From assembly GCA_003250235.1 (NCBI GenBank), contig QKGY01000357.1, positions 1 through 6,847 on the forward strand: DNA of 6,847 bases, read 5' to 3'. Below are positions 1 through 5,538 of the stretch, one piece after another (within the stretch, counting starts at the first letter, position 1; each line of letters begins with the position of its first letter). The notes under the pieces were generated by a model. That model was given only the letters and a program-made list of their open reading frames with translations. It did no database searches and was not told the DNA's origin. A program made the translations under genes and the position numbers. The stretch comes from Desulfuromonadaceae bacterium (GTDB taxonomy: Bacteria > Desulfobacterota > Desulfuromonadia > Desulfuromonadales > SZUA-540).

Positions 1-402
1 TCGGCCCAGGGGAACGATGGAAGCGTTCTGTTCGCAGGAAATGAGGGTAACTTCACAGCTGAGCATAGTACTCGTCTCGTTTTTCTTTATCCCGAAGGGA
101 ATGATGTTCGGGACACTCTCTCCCCGGAGAAATTCGATGGCATGGCCCGGGGGTTGATTGCTGCCCGTGAAGGTGGTTATGCCATGGCTGGCTGGCACTC
201 TGCAAAAAATAGCTTGGCTGACGAAGGATGGTTCATGGTTTTCGACGGCCAAGGGAATATCCTCAGGGAAGAGCAACTAGAAGACTCACCAGACTGCCTT
301 TTGCAGAATCGCGAGGGTGCCTACCTGCTCTCGGGCAGTCGAATCAATGGCAACGATATAGGTTGGTGGATCGTTAAACTGAACAGGCGTAAAGAGTTTT
401 GA
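1..402 (+). CDS. C-terminal part of a beta-propeller-like repeat protein (5' end outside the window)
   Basis: The frame is open from the first base, so only the last 133 residues are present; the internal ATG at 142 is not the real start. The fragment contains about three repeats of one pattern: a small-residue strand, then an aromatic strand, then a D/N-G turn. The units are GNDGSVLFAGNEG with TRLVFLYPEGND, then REGGYAMAGWHS with EGWFMVFDGQGN, then REGAYLLSGSRI with IGWWIVKL. This GGY-x-x-AG ... W-x-x-x-D-x-x-GN arrangement is typical of secreted bacterial beta-propellers that score as uncharacterised repeat proteins. The protein ends shortly after the last blade (KLNRRKEF), with no sorting domain or membrane anchor. 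Location (periplasm or outside) is inferred from the repeat type; no signal peptide is visible because the N-terminus is missing. The specific role is unknown. Confidence 0.7.
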   Translation, partial: SAQGNDGSVLFAGNEGNFTAEHSTRLVFLYPEGNDVRDTLSPEKFDGMARGLIAAREGGYAMAGWHSAKNSLADEGWFMVFDGQGNILREEQLEDSPDCLLQNREGAYLLSGSRINGNDIGWWIVKLNRRKEF

Positions 403-598
403 GATATCGGGGGGCATAGTTTGGTTATTAGCCCGTCTGCTCCCTATCCCTCTGCTGATTTATCTGCTGGGGCAGTTTTTAGGGGGGCCGCCATACAGAA
501 TCATAGTGCGCAGTATTCCCTTTGGTGTGGCGAGTTTTGCTGTTGCTCTTCTGGCCGCTCAGAGTCTAAAAAAATGGCGTAATGCTCCGCTTTTCTGA
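399..598 (+). pseudogene. Possible small two-helix membrane protein with broken or non-canonical start
   Basis: From 422 to the TGA at 596-598 one frame reads as a very hydrophobic peptide of 58 residues. It has a first helix WLLARLLPIPLLIYLLGQFL, a GGPPYR turn, a second helix around SIPFGVASFAVALLAA and a basic end QSLKKWRN. The frame is open back to 383 but has no ATG, GTG or TTG start. A TTG at 399-401, overlapping the stop of the upstream gene as TTGA, would connect to this frame if the G6 run at 409-414 had one more G, giving MRYRGG followed by the first helix. The hydrophobic pattern supports real coding. The missing start means a pseudogene, a sequencing indel or a rare start codon. 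The family is not recognised. Confidence 0.4.
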
Positions 599-644
599 CC
601 CGAGAGTCCCAAGGGGGCTGATGACAGGCAACAGAAATTCACCA

Positions 645-661
645 CACAAGAACTTCTTGTG
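645..661. promoter_or_regulatory. 17-bp perfect dyad, operator-like
   Basis: CACAAGAA-C-TTCTTGTG is a perfect 8-bp inverted repeat around one base. It lies between the hydrophobic frame ending at 598 and the small ORF beginning at 683. No T-run follows it on either strand, so a terminator is unlikely; its size and symmetry suit a dimeric regulator. I cannot place a convincing -35/-10 pair next to it, so its function is an inference. Confidence 0.3.
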
Positions 662-682
662 AAAAATCTAAACTATATTTCT

Positions 683-826
683 ATGTTGATCGTCTCTTGC
701 TTACGGACCGCATGCGCAAGTTTTTCATCCCGCGCAACCAGCGGAACCTGGCAGGTTAATATGGAGACAACTCCAGGCATCCAGAGAAAAGCCACACTGG
801 GGAACTCTATATACTGGTTGATTTGA
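683..826 (+). CDS. Short ORF, possible N-terminal part of the following gene
   Basis: This 47-residue frame starts MLIVSCLRTACASFSS, a weak hydrophobic leader, and continues SGTWQVNMETTPGIQRKATLG. Its TGA (824-826) overlaps the TTG used as the start of the next ORF. The last residues before the stop (NSIYWLI) look out of frame. In the next frame the same DNA reads ELYILVDLSQ and runs straight into the downstream ORF. One extra G in the GGGG run at 799-802 would join the two into one protein of about 200 residues. It may therefore be the 5' part of a frame-broken gene, or nothing. No clear ribosome binding site precedes the ATG, and no family is recognised. Confidence 0.25.
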   Translation: MLIVSCLRTACASFSSRATSGTWQVNMETTPGIQRKATLGNSIYWLI

Positions 827-1296
827 GCCAACATGTAAGCTCAACGAGCTATGATGATGAAGATGTCAGACTTATGGTTTGTGGAAGCGATATCAGAGAT
901 CACCTGGACGAGGGCTTTCCACCGACGGCGCCGTTGCCTCTCGATTCCGAGAGGCAATCGATGCGGCAACACAACCTAGTCACCGATCTTGCAGACCAAA
1001 CAGGTGCCTTAAACGGTGAAATGAAAAAGGAACGCGAGGAACTCGACAAGGTGTGCCGCACCATGGAGCGAACGATCACTCGGCAGAAAAGTACGATGCT
1101 AAATCGCGTGAAGGTACGGGTTGTACCTTCCATAGGCTACGTTACCGGCAACAGGCAATCGCCCGCTTGGCAAATCCAGGCTGGGGGACAATGCAATATC
1201 CATCCCCCGATGCAAGCCATTTATAGAGCCGTCGTTGAGGATAAATCAGGTGAAACTGTTCCCTTTCCGAGGGTCAAGACATATGAGAAGCTGTGA
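823..1296 (+). CDS. Hypothetical protein, possibly 3' part of a frame-broken gene
   Basis: This is an unrecognised 157-residue ORF if the TTG at 823 is used. The frame stays open upstream to 760 without an ATG, which suggests that the true N-terminus lies in another frame (see the ORF at 683). The protein begins with an acidic stretch (SYDDEDVRLMVCGSD). The middle, about residues 60-92, is a charged helical and possibly coiled-coil region (LNGEMKKEREELDKVCRTMERTITRQK). The last 65 residues look beta-rich (VKVRVVPSIGYVTG, PAWQIQAGGQCNIHPP, IYRAVVEDKSGETVPF). Codon choice looks natural and the opposite frames do not, so I favour a real coding sequence, intact or decayed. No catalytic motif is visible, and function cannot be assigned. 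Confidence 0.4.
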   Translation: MSQHVSSTSYDDEDVRLMVCGSDIRDHLDEGFPPTAPLPLDSERQSMRQHNLVTDLADQTGALNGEMKKEREELDKVCRTMERTITRQKSTMLNRVKVRVVPSIGYVTGNRQSPAWQIQAGGQCNIHPPMQAIYRAVVEDKSGETVPFPRVKTYEKL

Positions 1297-1313
1297 GCTT
1301 CACAGAAACAAAA

Positions 1314-1339
1314 AGGACGGTCAAATACATGACCGTCCT
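1314..1339 (-). terminator. Perfect 10-bp hairpin; intrinsic terminator on the minus strand
   Basis: AGGACGGTCA and TGACCGTCCT form a perfect 10-bp stem with a 6-base loop. On the plus strand the stem is followed by ATAATTCC, a poor U-tract. On the minus strand it is followed by TTTTTGTTT, a good one. It lies 18 bases past the hypothetical plus-strand gene, so it may help end that transcript. Its polarity, however, fits a transcript arriving from the right, where no minus-strand gene is evident. Confidence 0.6.
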
Positions 1340-1466
1340 ATAATTCCTACTATTCCTCCCCCTGTTCTTGACTCCGTGACCGGCACTTTTAGTATTGAAA
1401 TATAAAGGGCGCGTTGGGGTATCCGTACGCTAAGACAACCACCGTAAATTTCATCTTTGATTCTTT

Positions 1467-2195
1467 ATGGTTAAGTCGATTTTGCCTCGCCAGAAGACAT
1501 GGTGTACCTTTCCGGGTTTAAGAATCATGATGATTTCCATCATGCTAAGCATATCCTCGGTTGGAAATCTGTATCCGCAAACCACGTCCTTTGTGTGTAA
1601 CAATTCCACGGTAACTTTTGAATACCAAAACGATAATGATTCTAAGTGCCTATGCTCTACGATACGGTCGGCTTTAGAGTTTCTGACATCGATAGGCCTG
1701 GAAATAAATGATTCCATTACTGTCCGATTGGTCGATCACATCAATTCAAGCATCGATAATAATTTGATTGGATCTTACAATCAGCTCACGCACGAAGTCT
1801 TTGTCCTGACTTATGACAAAACACGTGAAGCTGTTAAGGCGAACAAGATGATACTCGGTATCCCTATGACTGAGGATCTTTGGTGCAGTTACGCTGCCCA
1901 TGAATTCGCTCATGTCGTCAGTTCCAGATACCTTTCTCCACACATCAAAACCCACACCGCAGGTGAATATGTCGCCGCAGTGACTCAACTCTCCGTTATT
2001 TCACCGGATACACGAGAAAAAATTCTCGCCAGGTATTCGGACATAGATGCCTATCAATCGAGGGCAGAGATGTCAGAACTTTATTTTTTGATGGATCCTA
2101 ATAAGTTTGCCGTCAAATGCTATAAACATTTCCTATCCTTAAAAGATCCCCGAACATTCATTGAAGAGCTTGTCCGTGAAGGCACTAAAAATTAG
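1467..2195 (+). CDS. Putative secreted zinc metallopeptidase (HExxH), DUF6639-like
   Basis: The protein has 242 residues from the ATG at 1467. The N-terminus has a basic region (residues 1-20) and a hydrophobic core IMMISIMLSISSVG (20-33), followed by NLYPQ, which suggests export by a signal peptide. The ATG at 1527 would leave almost no charged region, so I keep 1467, although neither start has a clear ribosome binding site. The middle has a beta-rich part ending GSYNQLTHEVFVLTYD. Residues 145-149 are HEFAH, a zincin HExxH motif in the helix AAHEFAHVV. A Glu in AGEYVAAVTQL (E167) could be the third zinc ligand, as in gluzincins. The HExxH-then-EYVA arrangement resembles the DUF6639 group as I remember it; a profile search would settle this. 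C44, C61, C63 and C140 could form disulfides. The gene stands alone and is AT-richer than the downstream operon. Substrate is unknown. Confidence 0.65.
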   Translation: MVKSILPRQKTWCTFPGLRIMMISIMLSISSVGNLYPQTTSFVCNNSTVTFEYQNDNDSKCLCSTIRSALEFLTSIGLEINDSITVRLVDHINSSIDNNLIGSYNQLTHEVFVLTYDKTREAVKANKMILGIPMTEDLWCSYAAHEFAHVVSSRYLSPHIKTHTAGEYVAAVTQLSVISPDTREKILARYSDIDAYQSRAEMSELYFLMDPNKFAVKCYKHFLSLKDPRTFIEELVREGTKN

Positions 2196-2376
2196 GGGCT
2201 GTCCCGGATACGTTTCCGTTATTGAATATTCCCTTTACCCGAAAACTTGTTTAACTGAGCCATCGTCCGGTAAATCAATCTCACATCGGTTTCGTGAAAA
2301 AATCGGCAGTGCGTCCTGTTCTTATCGTCCGCGCAATCCCTCCGCTCAATTCAAACTCTGATAATTTTCATAATGA

Positions 2377-2658
2377 ATGTCTGACAGAAAAAGCCCTATC
2401 CGTTACGGCAATACAAAGGCTATCGCCCGCTGCTGTCCCCGTGCGGGAGGCTTGCACTCGGAGCACCACGAAGGTTATTGGTGAGTCCATTCCTTGGCAT
2501 CCCCCGACTATGCGAAGGGGGCTTGCTTTGAAACATGCGACCGCCTACTCCAGGAAGATTTCGGTTTGGACAGACTGCCATGGAAAACGGGGGGTAAACT
2601 CAAAACCGTATATTTTTCACATAATTGTTATAATCTATATATTTGGATTATATGTTGA
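2377..2658 (+). pseudogene. Protein-like frame interrupted by an in-frame TGA (pseudogene or selenoprotein candidate)
   Basis: One frame reads as natural protein on both sides of a single TGA at 2482-2484. Before it are 35 residues from the ATG at 2377 (MSDRKSPIRYGNTKAIARCC ... HHEGYW). After it are 57 residues (VHSLASPDYAKGACFETCD, then LLQEDFGLDRLPWKTGGKLK, then TVYFSHNCYN) to a TGA at 2656-2658. The longer overlapping frame from 2294 reads far less like protein. The simplest view is a decayed gene with a premature stop. UGA read as selenocysteine is possible, because a GC-rich hairpin follows at a suitable distance. There is no good ribosome binding site before 2377, and I recognise no family. 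The rest of the gap from 2196 to 2376 shows no gene or clear hairpin. Confidence 0.35.
2629..2652. promoter_or_regulatory. Inverted repeat just upstream of the operon promoter, candidate operator
   Basis: TATAATC (2629-2635) and GATTATA (2646-2652) are a perfect 7-bp inverted repeat separated by 10 bases. They end 2 bases before the -35 hexamer at 2655. The half-site spacing of about 17 bp centre to centre and the position upstream of -35 suit an activator or a dimeric regulator. The surrounding DNA is very AT-rich, so the symmetry could be chance and the left arm could itself act as a -10 box. Confidence 0.35.
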
Positions 2659-2683
2659 CACGACGGGGTGGCTTGCGTATTTT
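2655..2683 (+). promoter_or_regulatory. Candidate sigma-70 promoter of the MBL operon
   Basis: The site has a perfect -35 TTGACA (2655-2660), a spacer of exactly 17 bases and a -10 TATTTT (2678-2683, four of six matches). AT-rich DNA that could serve as an UP element lies upstream. Transcription would start near 2690 and leave a leader of about 210 bases before the MBL gene. The stop codon of the interrupted frame upstream overlaps the -35 box. Confidence 0.55.
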
Positions 2684-2824
2684 TAATAGTAGAACAGTGT
2701 TTGTATCGAGGCTTCTCGGTGGCGCTGACGTTTTACCGGTGAGCCTGAGCGCGTCTTCGACCGCCAGGACATTCATCACCTCCCTCCTTCCGGACCGCCG
2801 CCCCTCTCGTTCCTTCGGTTGCCC

Positions 2825-2840
2825 AGGGTGCATGCACCCT
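2825..2840. promoter_or_regulatory. 16-bp perfect palindrome in the operon leader
   Basis: AGGGTGCATGCACCCT is a perfect palindrome followed by TTTCG, 60 bases before the MBL start. As DNA it is a typical dimer binding site. As RNA it can form a 6-bp stem with a CATG loop followed by three further U residues, a weak attenuator at best. Its place in the untranslated leader suggests control of the operon; which mode cannot be told from sequence alone. Confidence 0.4.
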
Positions 2841-2900
2841 TTTCGATAGCGTCCCACCACAACCGGACCATCCAACCCATAGCCAAAGGAGGTTATGACC

Positions 2901-3959
2901 ATGGAACGACGTCAGTTTCTGAAGGTTCTCGGTGCGACTGGGGCTGCGGCGACCGTCGCGGCAACGGCAGGGTTCCCGAAAAAAGCGTTCGCCAAACCGG
3001 CCAAACAAGACATCGGCGAATGTAAAAGTGTCAAGGTGACAGTGTTGAGCGAGACAAGCTGGTTCAACAATGACCAGTTTAAAAAGGACATTGTCGACAA
3101 CGGAGGTGCCAGCACCAACCAGTATGCGGTCCCTTGGGATCGAAACAACTCGGGAGGGTACTCGGCGCTGATCGAGGTCGAAGGTCTCGACGGCAAGGTT
3201 CACAAATATCTGTTGGATACCGGCTGGAACAACGCGTGGATGGATTACGTCTTCAACCGTCATGGCGTCGATAAAATGCTGGCCAGCAATGAAATCGAGG
3301 CGTTCATCCTGAGCCACTGGCATCTTGACCATTTCTGGGGGATCGAGTCGACCCTCAAACACAACGACAAAATCAAAATGTACGGACCCTCGACGATGTT
3401 CCCCGAGGACGAGGTCCTGCTCAACGGAGGGAAACACGAGGTGGCCGGCTGCAAGAACGACGTCCCCTACAAGGGCGAGCTGACCAAGACCGAACCCGAC
3501 CAATACTATCCGTTGACCGCCGGGGCGGCGATCCGCATGTTCGATGTGCCGATTCTGCTGCGGGTGCGCGGGGAAAACGTTCTCTACTTCAACGTCAAAG
3601 ACAAGGGAATCGTCACCGTTACCGGCTGTTGCCATCCGGGTCTTCTCACGCTCTACAGTACCGCGCGCAAGGAGATCGAAGGAGGCAAAAACATTTACGG
3701 CTGCTACGGCGGTCTGCACATTTCACTGTTCGAAAACTGGGATCCCAAGTTCGACGATATCATCAAAGGCGCCAAGGCGTTCAATCCCACCAAGATGGGG
3801 TGCAATCATTGCACCGGATGGATCTGGGCAGAAAATGCCGCCAAAGAGGGATTGCCCATCGTCAAAGGAACCGACACCTACAAGAGCTATCCCAAGCAGT
3901 CTTCGGTGGCCAAGGCCAGCAATGTCTTCCTGACCAACGGAGACACCGTCGTCTTCTAG
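2901..3959 (+). CDS. Tat-exported MBL-fold metallohydrolase (COG1237, dihydropterin phosphate synthase-like)
   Basis: The protein has 352 residues. The ribosome binding site AAAGGAGG (2885-2892) is 8 bases from the ATG at 2901 but only 2 from the ATG at 2895, so I choose 2901. The N-terminus MERRQFLKVLGATGAAATVA is a twin-arginine signal (RRQFLK), with probable cleavage after AFA (residue 31). This implies folding with metal in the cytoplasm and export to the periplasm. Residues 139-144 are HWHLDH, the metallo-beta-lactamase HxHxDH metal-binding motif. Further likely ligands or active-site histidines are H245 in GCCHPG, H273 in GGLH and H303 in NHCTG. The order LSHxHxDH, GCCHPG, YGGLH, HCTG matches the COG1237 / DHPS-like MBL group, whose characterised archaeal member acts in pterin biosynthesis. 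An exported copy is unlikely to do that reaction, so substrate remains open. It is the first gene of a four-gene operon. Confidence 0.88.
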   Translation: MERRQFLKVLGATGAAATVAATAGFPKKAFAKPAKQDIGECKSVKVTVLSETSWFNNDQFKKDIVDNGGASTNQYAVPWDRNNSGGYSALIEVEGLDGKVHKYLLDTGWNNAWMDYVFNRHGVDKMLASNEIEAFILSHWHLDHFWGIESTLKHNDKIKMYGPSTMFPEDEVLLNGGKHEVAGCKNDVPYKGELTKTEPDQYYPLTAGAAIRMFDVPILLRVRGENVLYFNVKDKGIVTVTGCCHPGLLTLYSTARKEIEGGKNIYGCYGGLHISLFENWDPKFDDIIKGAKAFNPTKMGCNHCTGWIWAENAAKEGLPIVKGTDTYKSYPKQSSVAKASNVFLTNGDTVVF

Positions 3960-3965
3960 ACATCC

Positions 3966-4000
3966 GGGGCCCGGATCCCGATCATGGCAATCCGGGCCCC
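3966..4000 (+). other. Strong GC hairpin between the MBL gene and the membrane protein gene
   Basis: GGGGCCCGGAT (3966-3976) and ATCCGGGCCCC (3990-4000) form a perfect 11-bp stem with a 13-base loop, starting 6 bases after the MBL stop codon. No T-run follows, so this is not a standard terminator. It may protect the 3' end of the MBL message or reduce read-through, giving more enzyme than membrane protein. It also buries the ATG at 3984, which argues against that start for the next gene. Confidence 0.65.
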
Positions 4001-4025
4001 AGTCTTACGAAAAAAGGGGAAGCCT

Positions 4026-5237
4026 ATGCGCCATGCAGAGCGATTCAACTATCCGCTGGGAGTTGCGGCATTCGGCTGTTTCATCCTGCTCAACCTGGCC
4101 CTGTGGCGGTTCTTTTTTGCGCCGACCCATGGGGTGATGAAACTCTTCACGCCGATGTATGGCCTGTCGATCGTCGCCTTTTTGCTCTCCTGTATCATCT
4201 GTCTGACCGATGTCTTCGAGCTGGAAAACCCAACATTCAAGGTGAGGCGGGGGCTCCTGCTGAGTCTGGCGAGCCTGGCGCTCTTCTTTGCCGTCTATTA
4301 CGGGTTCTTCTGGAATTTCCTGGGGCGCTTCGGCGTGACCTATCTCAGCCCGGAGGCGATCATCCGCGCAGGCGGTACCGGAGCGGAAATCTGGAACGCG
4401 CGGGAAAACGCCTCGACGGCGATCACCTATCTCGCCACGGCCATGATCTTCGTGGCTCTGGTCTGGAACAGCGGATTGCGCTCCTGGCCCTGGGGAGCCG
4501 CCGCTCGACCCGTGCGGGGCTGGTCGCGTTTTTTTGCTGTCAGCTTCATCTCGCTGATTGTCTATGCCGTCCTCTTTCATCCCCATGTTACGGCGCTATT
4601 TGTGCCCAAGCAGTCTTTTGCCGGTGTCGACCCCTGGTGGGAGGGCATGGCGATGACGTCAAGCGCCTTTTATCATCTGGGGTGGATGATGATGGCGGTG
4701 GCCGTGCTGGTGCTCTTTGCCCACAGCTTTGAAGGCCGCCCTCTCTCGCTGGTGCCGGCCGGCAACGGCAAAACCGGGCTCCGGCTCGCGCTGACGCTGG
4801 TGCTGTCCGTAGGCCTCGGTTTTCTGATCTTCTGGCTCCTTGAAGCGGTCATGACCTATTTCTGGGATGAACCCTTTCTCGGCGGCAACTATACCGACGA
4901 CCCGCGCTTCCGGCATTTGGATGTGGCCGAAATCGCCACGTTCGCCATCGCAGCCGTCTATCTGTGGAAGCTCTACTTCGGAAACTGGCCGCGTCGTTTT
5001 CCGGCCCTGGTCAACTATGCCGTCCGCTTTGTCATCGTCGGGCTTCTGACCGGCGGATTCTGGTTCTTCTACTACAGCGACTCACTCGGACCGCGCTTTG
5101 TCGACCGGGTTCCGGGTATCGGCAATGTCGATGACACGGCTCTTTGCTGGGGGCTGATGACGGTGATCCTGCTGATCGTCCATGATCGGCTCTTCGGTGG
5201 GTGGCCTTTGCGCAAAAGGAGCCTGGCCCATGAGTGA
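4026..5237 (+). CDS. Integral membrane protein, about 10 transmembrane helices, family unknown
   Basis: The protein has 403 residues. The frame is open from an ATG at 3984, but that start lies in the hairpin and has no ribosome binding site. AAGGGGA at 4014-4020 sits 5 bases before the ATG at 4026, so 4026 is chosen. Hydrophobic segments lie at about residues 11-32, 42-62, 76-97, 131-149, 167-188, 208-232, 252-275, 299-317, 331-350 and 371-388. A short cytoplasmic basic end follows (RKRSLAHE). Residues in or near membrane segments that could bind a cofactor or ion are H185 and H187 (FHPHVTALF), H217 (AFYHLGW), E273 (WLLEAVMTYFWDEP) and H297. The protein is rich in Trp and Phe (FFWNF, GFWFFYY). 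I recognise no transporter or NrfD-type signature. It follows the exported enzyme by about 65 bases and overlaps the next gene by 8, so it is probably the membrane partner of that enzyme. Confidence 0.8.
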   Translation: MRHAERFNYPLGVAAFGCFILLNLALWRFFFAPTHGVMKLFTPMYGLSIVAFLLSCIICLTDVFELENPTFKVRRGLLLSLASLALFFAVYYGFFWNFLGRFGVTYLSPEAIIRAGGTGAEIWNARENASTAITYLATAMIFVALVWNSGLRSWPWGAAARPVRGWSRFFAVSFISLIVYAVLFHPHVTALFVPKQSFAGVDPWWEGMAMTSSAFYHLGWMMMAVAVLVLFAHSFEGRPLSLVPAGNGKTGLRLALTLVLSVGLGFLIFWLLEAVMTYFWDEPFLGGNYTDDPRFRHLDVAEIATFAIAAVYLWKLYFGNWPRRFPALVNYAVRFVIVGLLTGGFWFFYYSDSLGPRFVDRVPGIGNVDDTALCWGLMTVILLIVHDRLFGGWPLRKRSLAHE

Positions 5238-5538
5238 GCGACGATCTTTTTTTCGCGAACTGTCTCAGGAAGCGATCCGCAGCGCCAGACAAGCCCTCGA
5301 GGTTCGGGATCAGGTCCAGGAGGAAATCGTCTCATGCCTCGATGCCCTGGCTGAAGAGCCATCGGAGCTGGACGCTTTCGATCGGGATTTCTTCGACTCC
5401 TACGAGATGAGTTATTCGATGACCCTGGCCTATCCGCGCGAGTTCTTCGAGCAGGCGGCCGAGAAGGAAGGGATCGAACATCGGGGGGTTGAGACCCTTG
5501 AACTGGTCAAGACCCTTCACCAAAGGGGGATTCTATGA
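5230..5538 (+). CDS. Small acidic cytoplasmic protein, 102 residues, family unknown
   Basis: The start at 5230 (MSERRSFFRE) is preceded by AAGGAG at 5216-5221, 8 bases away, and overlaps the end of the membrane protein gene by 8 bases (ATGAGTGA). The upstream in-frame ATG at 5182 lies deep in that gene and is rejected. The protein has no signal peptide or membrane segment. It looks mostly helical: a basic amphipathic first helix (RRSFFRELSQEAIRSARQAL), an acidic middle (EEPSELDAFDRDFFDSYEM) and a last helix (ETLELVKTLHQRGIL). There is one Cys (C36) and no metal motif. Its stop overlaps the next start as ATGA, so production of the two proteins is probably coupled, which fits a complex. It could be a small subunit, adaptor or chaperone; function is not known. 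Confidence 0.75.
   Translation: MSERRSFFRELSQEAIRSARQALEVRDQVQEEIVSCLDALAEEPSELDAFDRDFFDSYEMSYSMTLAYPREFFEQAAEKEGIEHRGVETLELVKTLHQRGIL

Noticed and set aside
1389..1454. 21-residue minus-strand ORF (MKFTVVVLAYGYPNAPFIFQ and one more residue) upstream of the minus-strand terminator
   Set aside because: It is too short to support without homology, and no good ribosome binding site precedes its ATG; it is noted only because the downstream hairpin has minus-strand polarity.
1451..1717. 88-residue minus-strand ORF
   Set aside because: It is antisense to the HExxH protein, which has a signal peptide and a catalytic motif; the minus frame shows neither.
2421..2530. GC-rich foldable stretch considered as a riboswitch, tmRNA piece or tRNA
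   Set aside because: No tRNA cloverleaf, TPsiC motif or consensus core of cobalamin, c-di-GMP or other riboswitches could be matched; it is better explained as the interrupted coding frame.
2294..2686. 130-residue plus-strand ORF
   Set aside because: The overlapping frame from 2377 reads much more like protein despite its TGA. This one lacks any domain pattern and runs into the promoter.
2733..3719. 328-residue open frame on the minus strand
   Set aside because: It runs antisense to the MBL gene, which has clear Tat and metal-binding motifs. Its own residues show only the Val/Leu/Arg bias of a shadow frame, and it has no ribosome binding site.
4005..4586. 193-residue minus-strand frame
   Set aside because: It is antisense to the membrane protein gene and is a charged, low-complexity translation typical of shadow frames in GC-rich DNA.
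3629..4732. 367-residue open frame on the plus strand
   Set aside because: It overlaps the end of the MBL gene and half of the membrane protein in another frame. The translation is Arg/Gly/Pro-rich and has no domain pattern.
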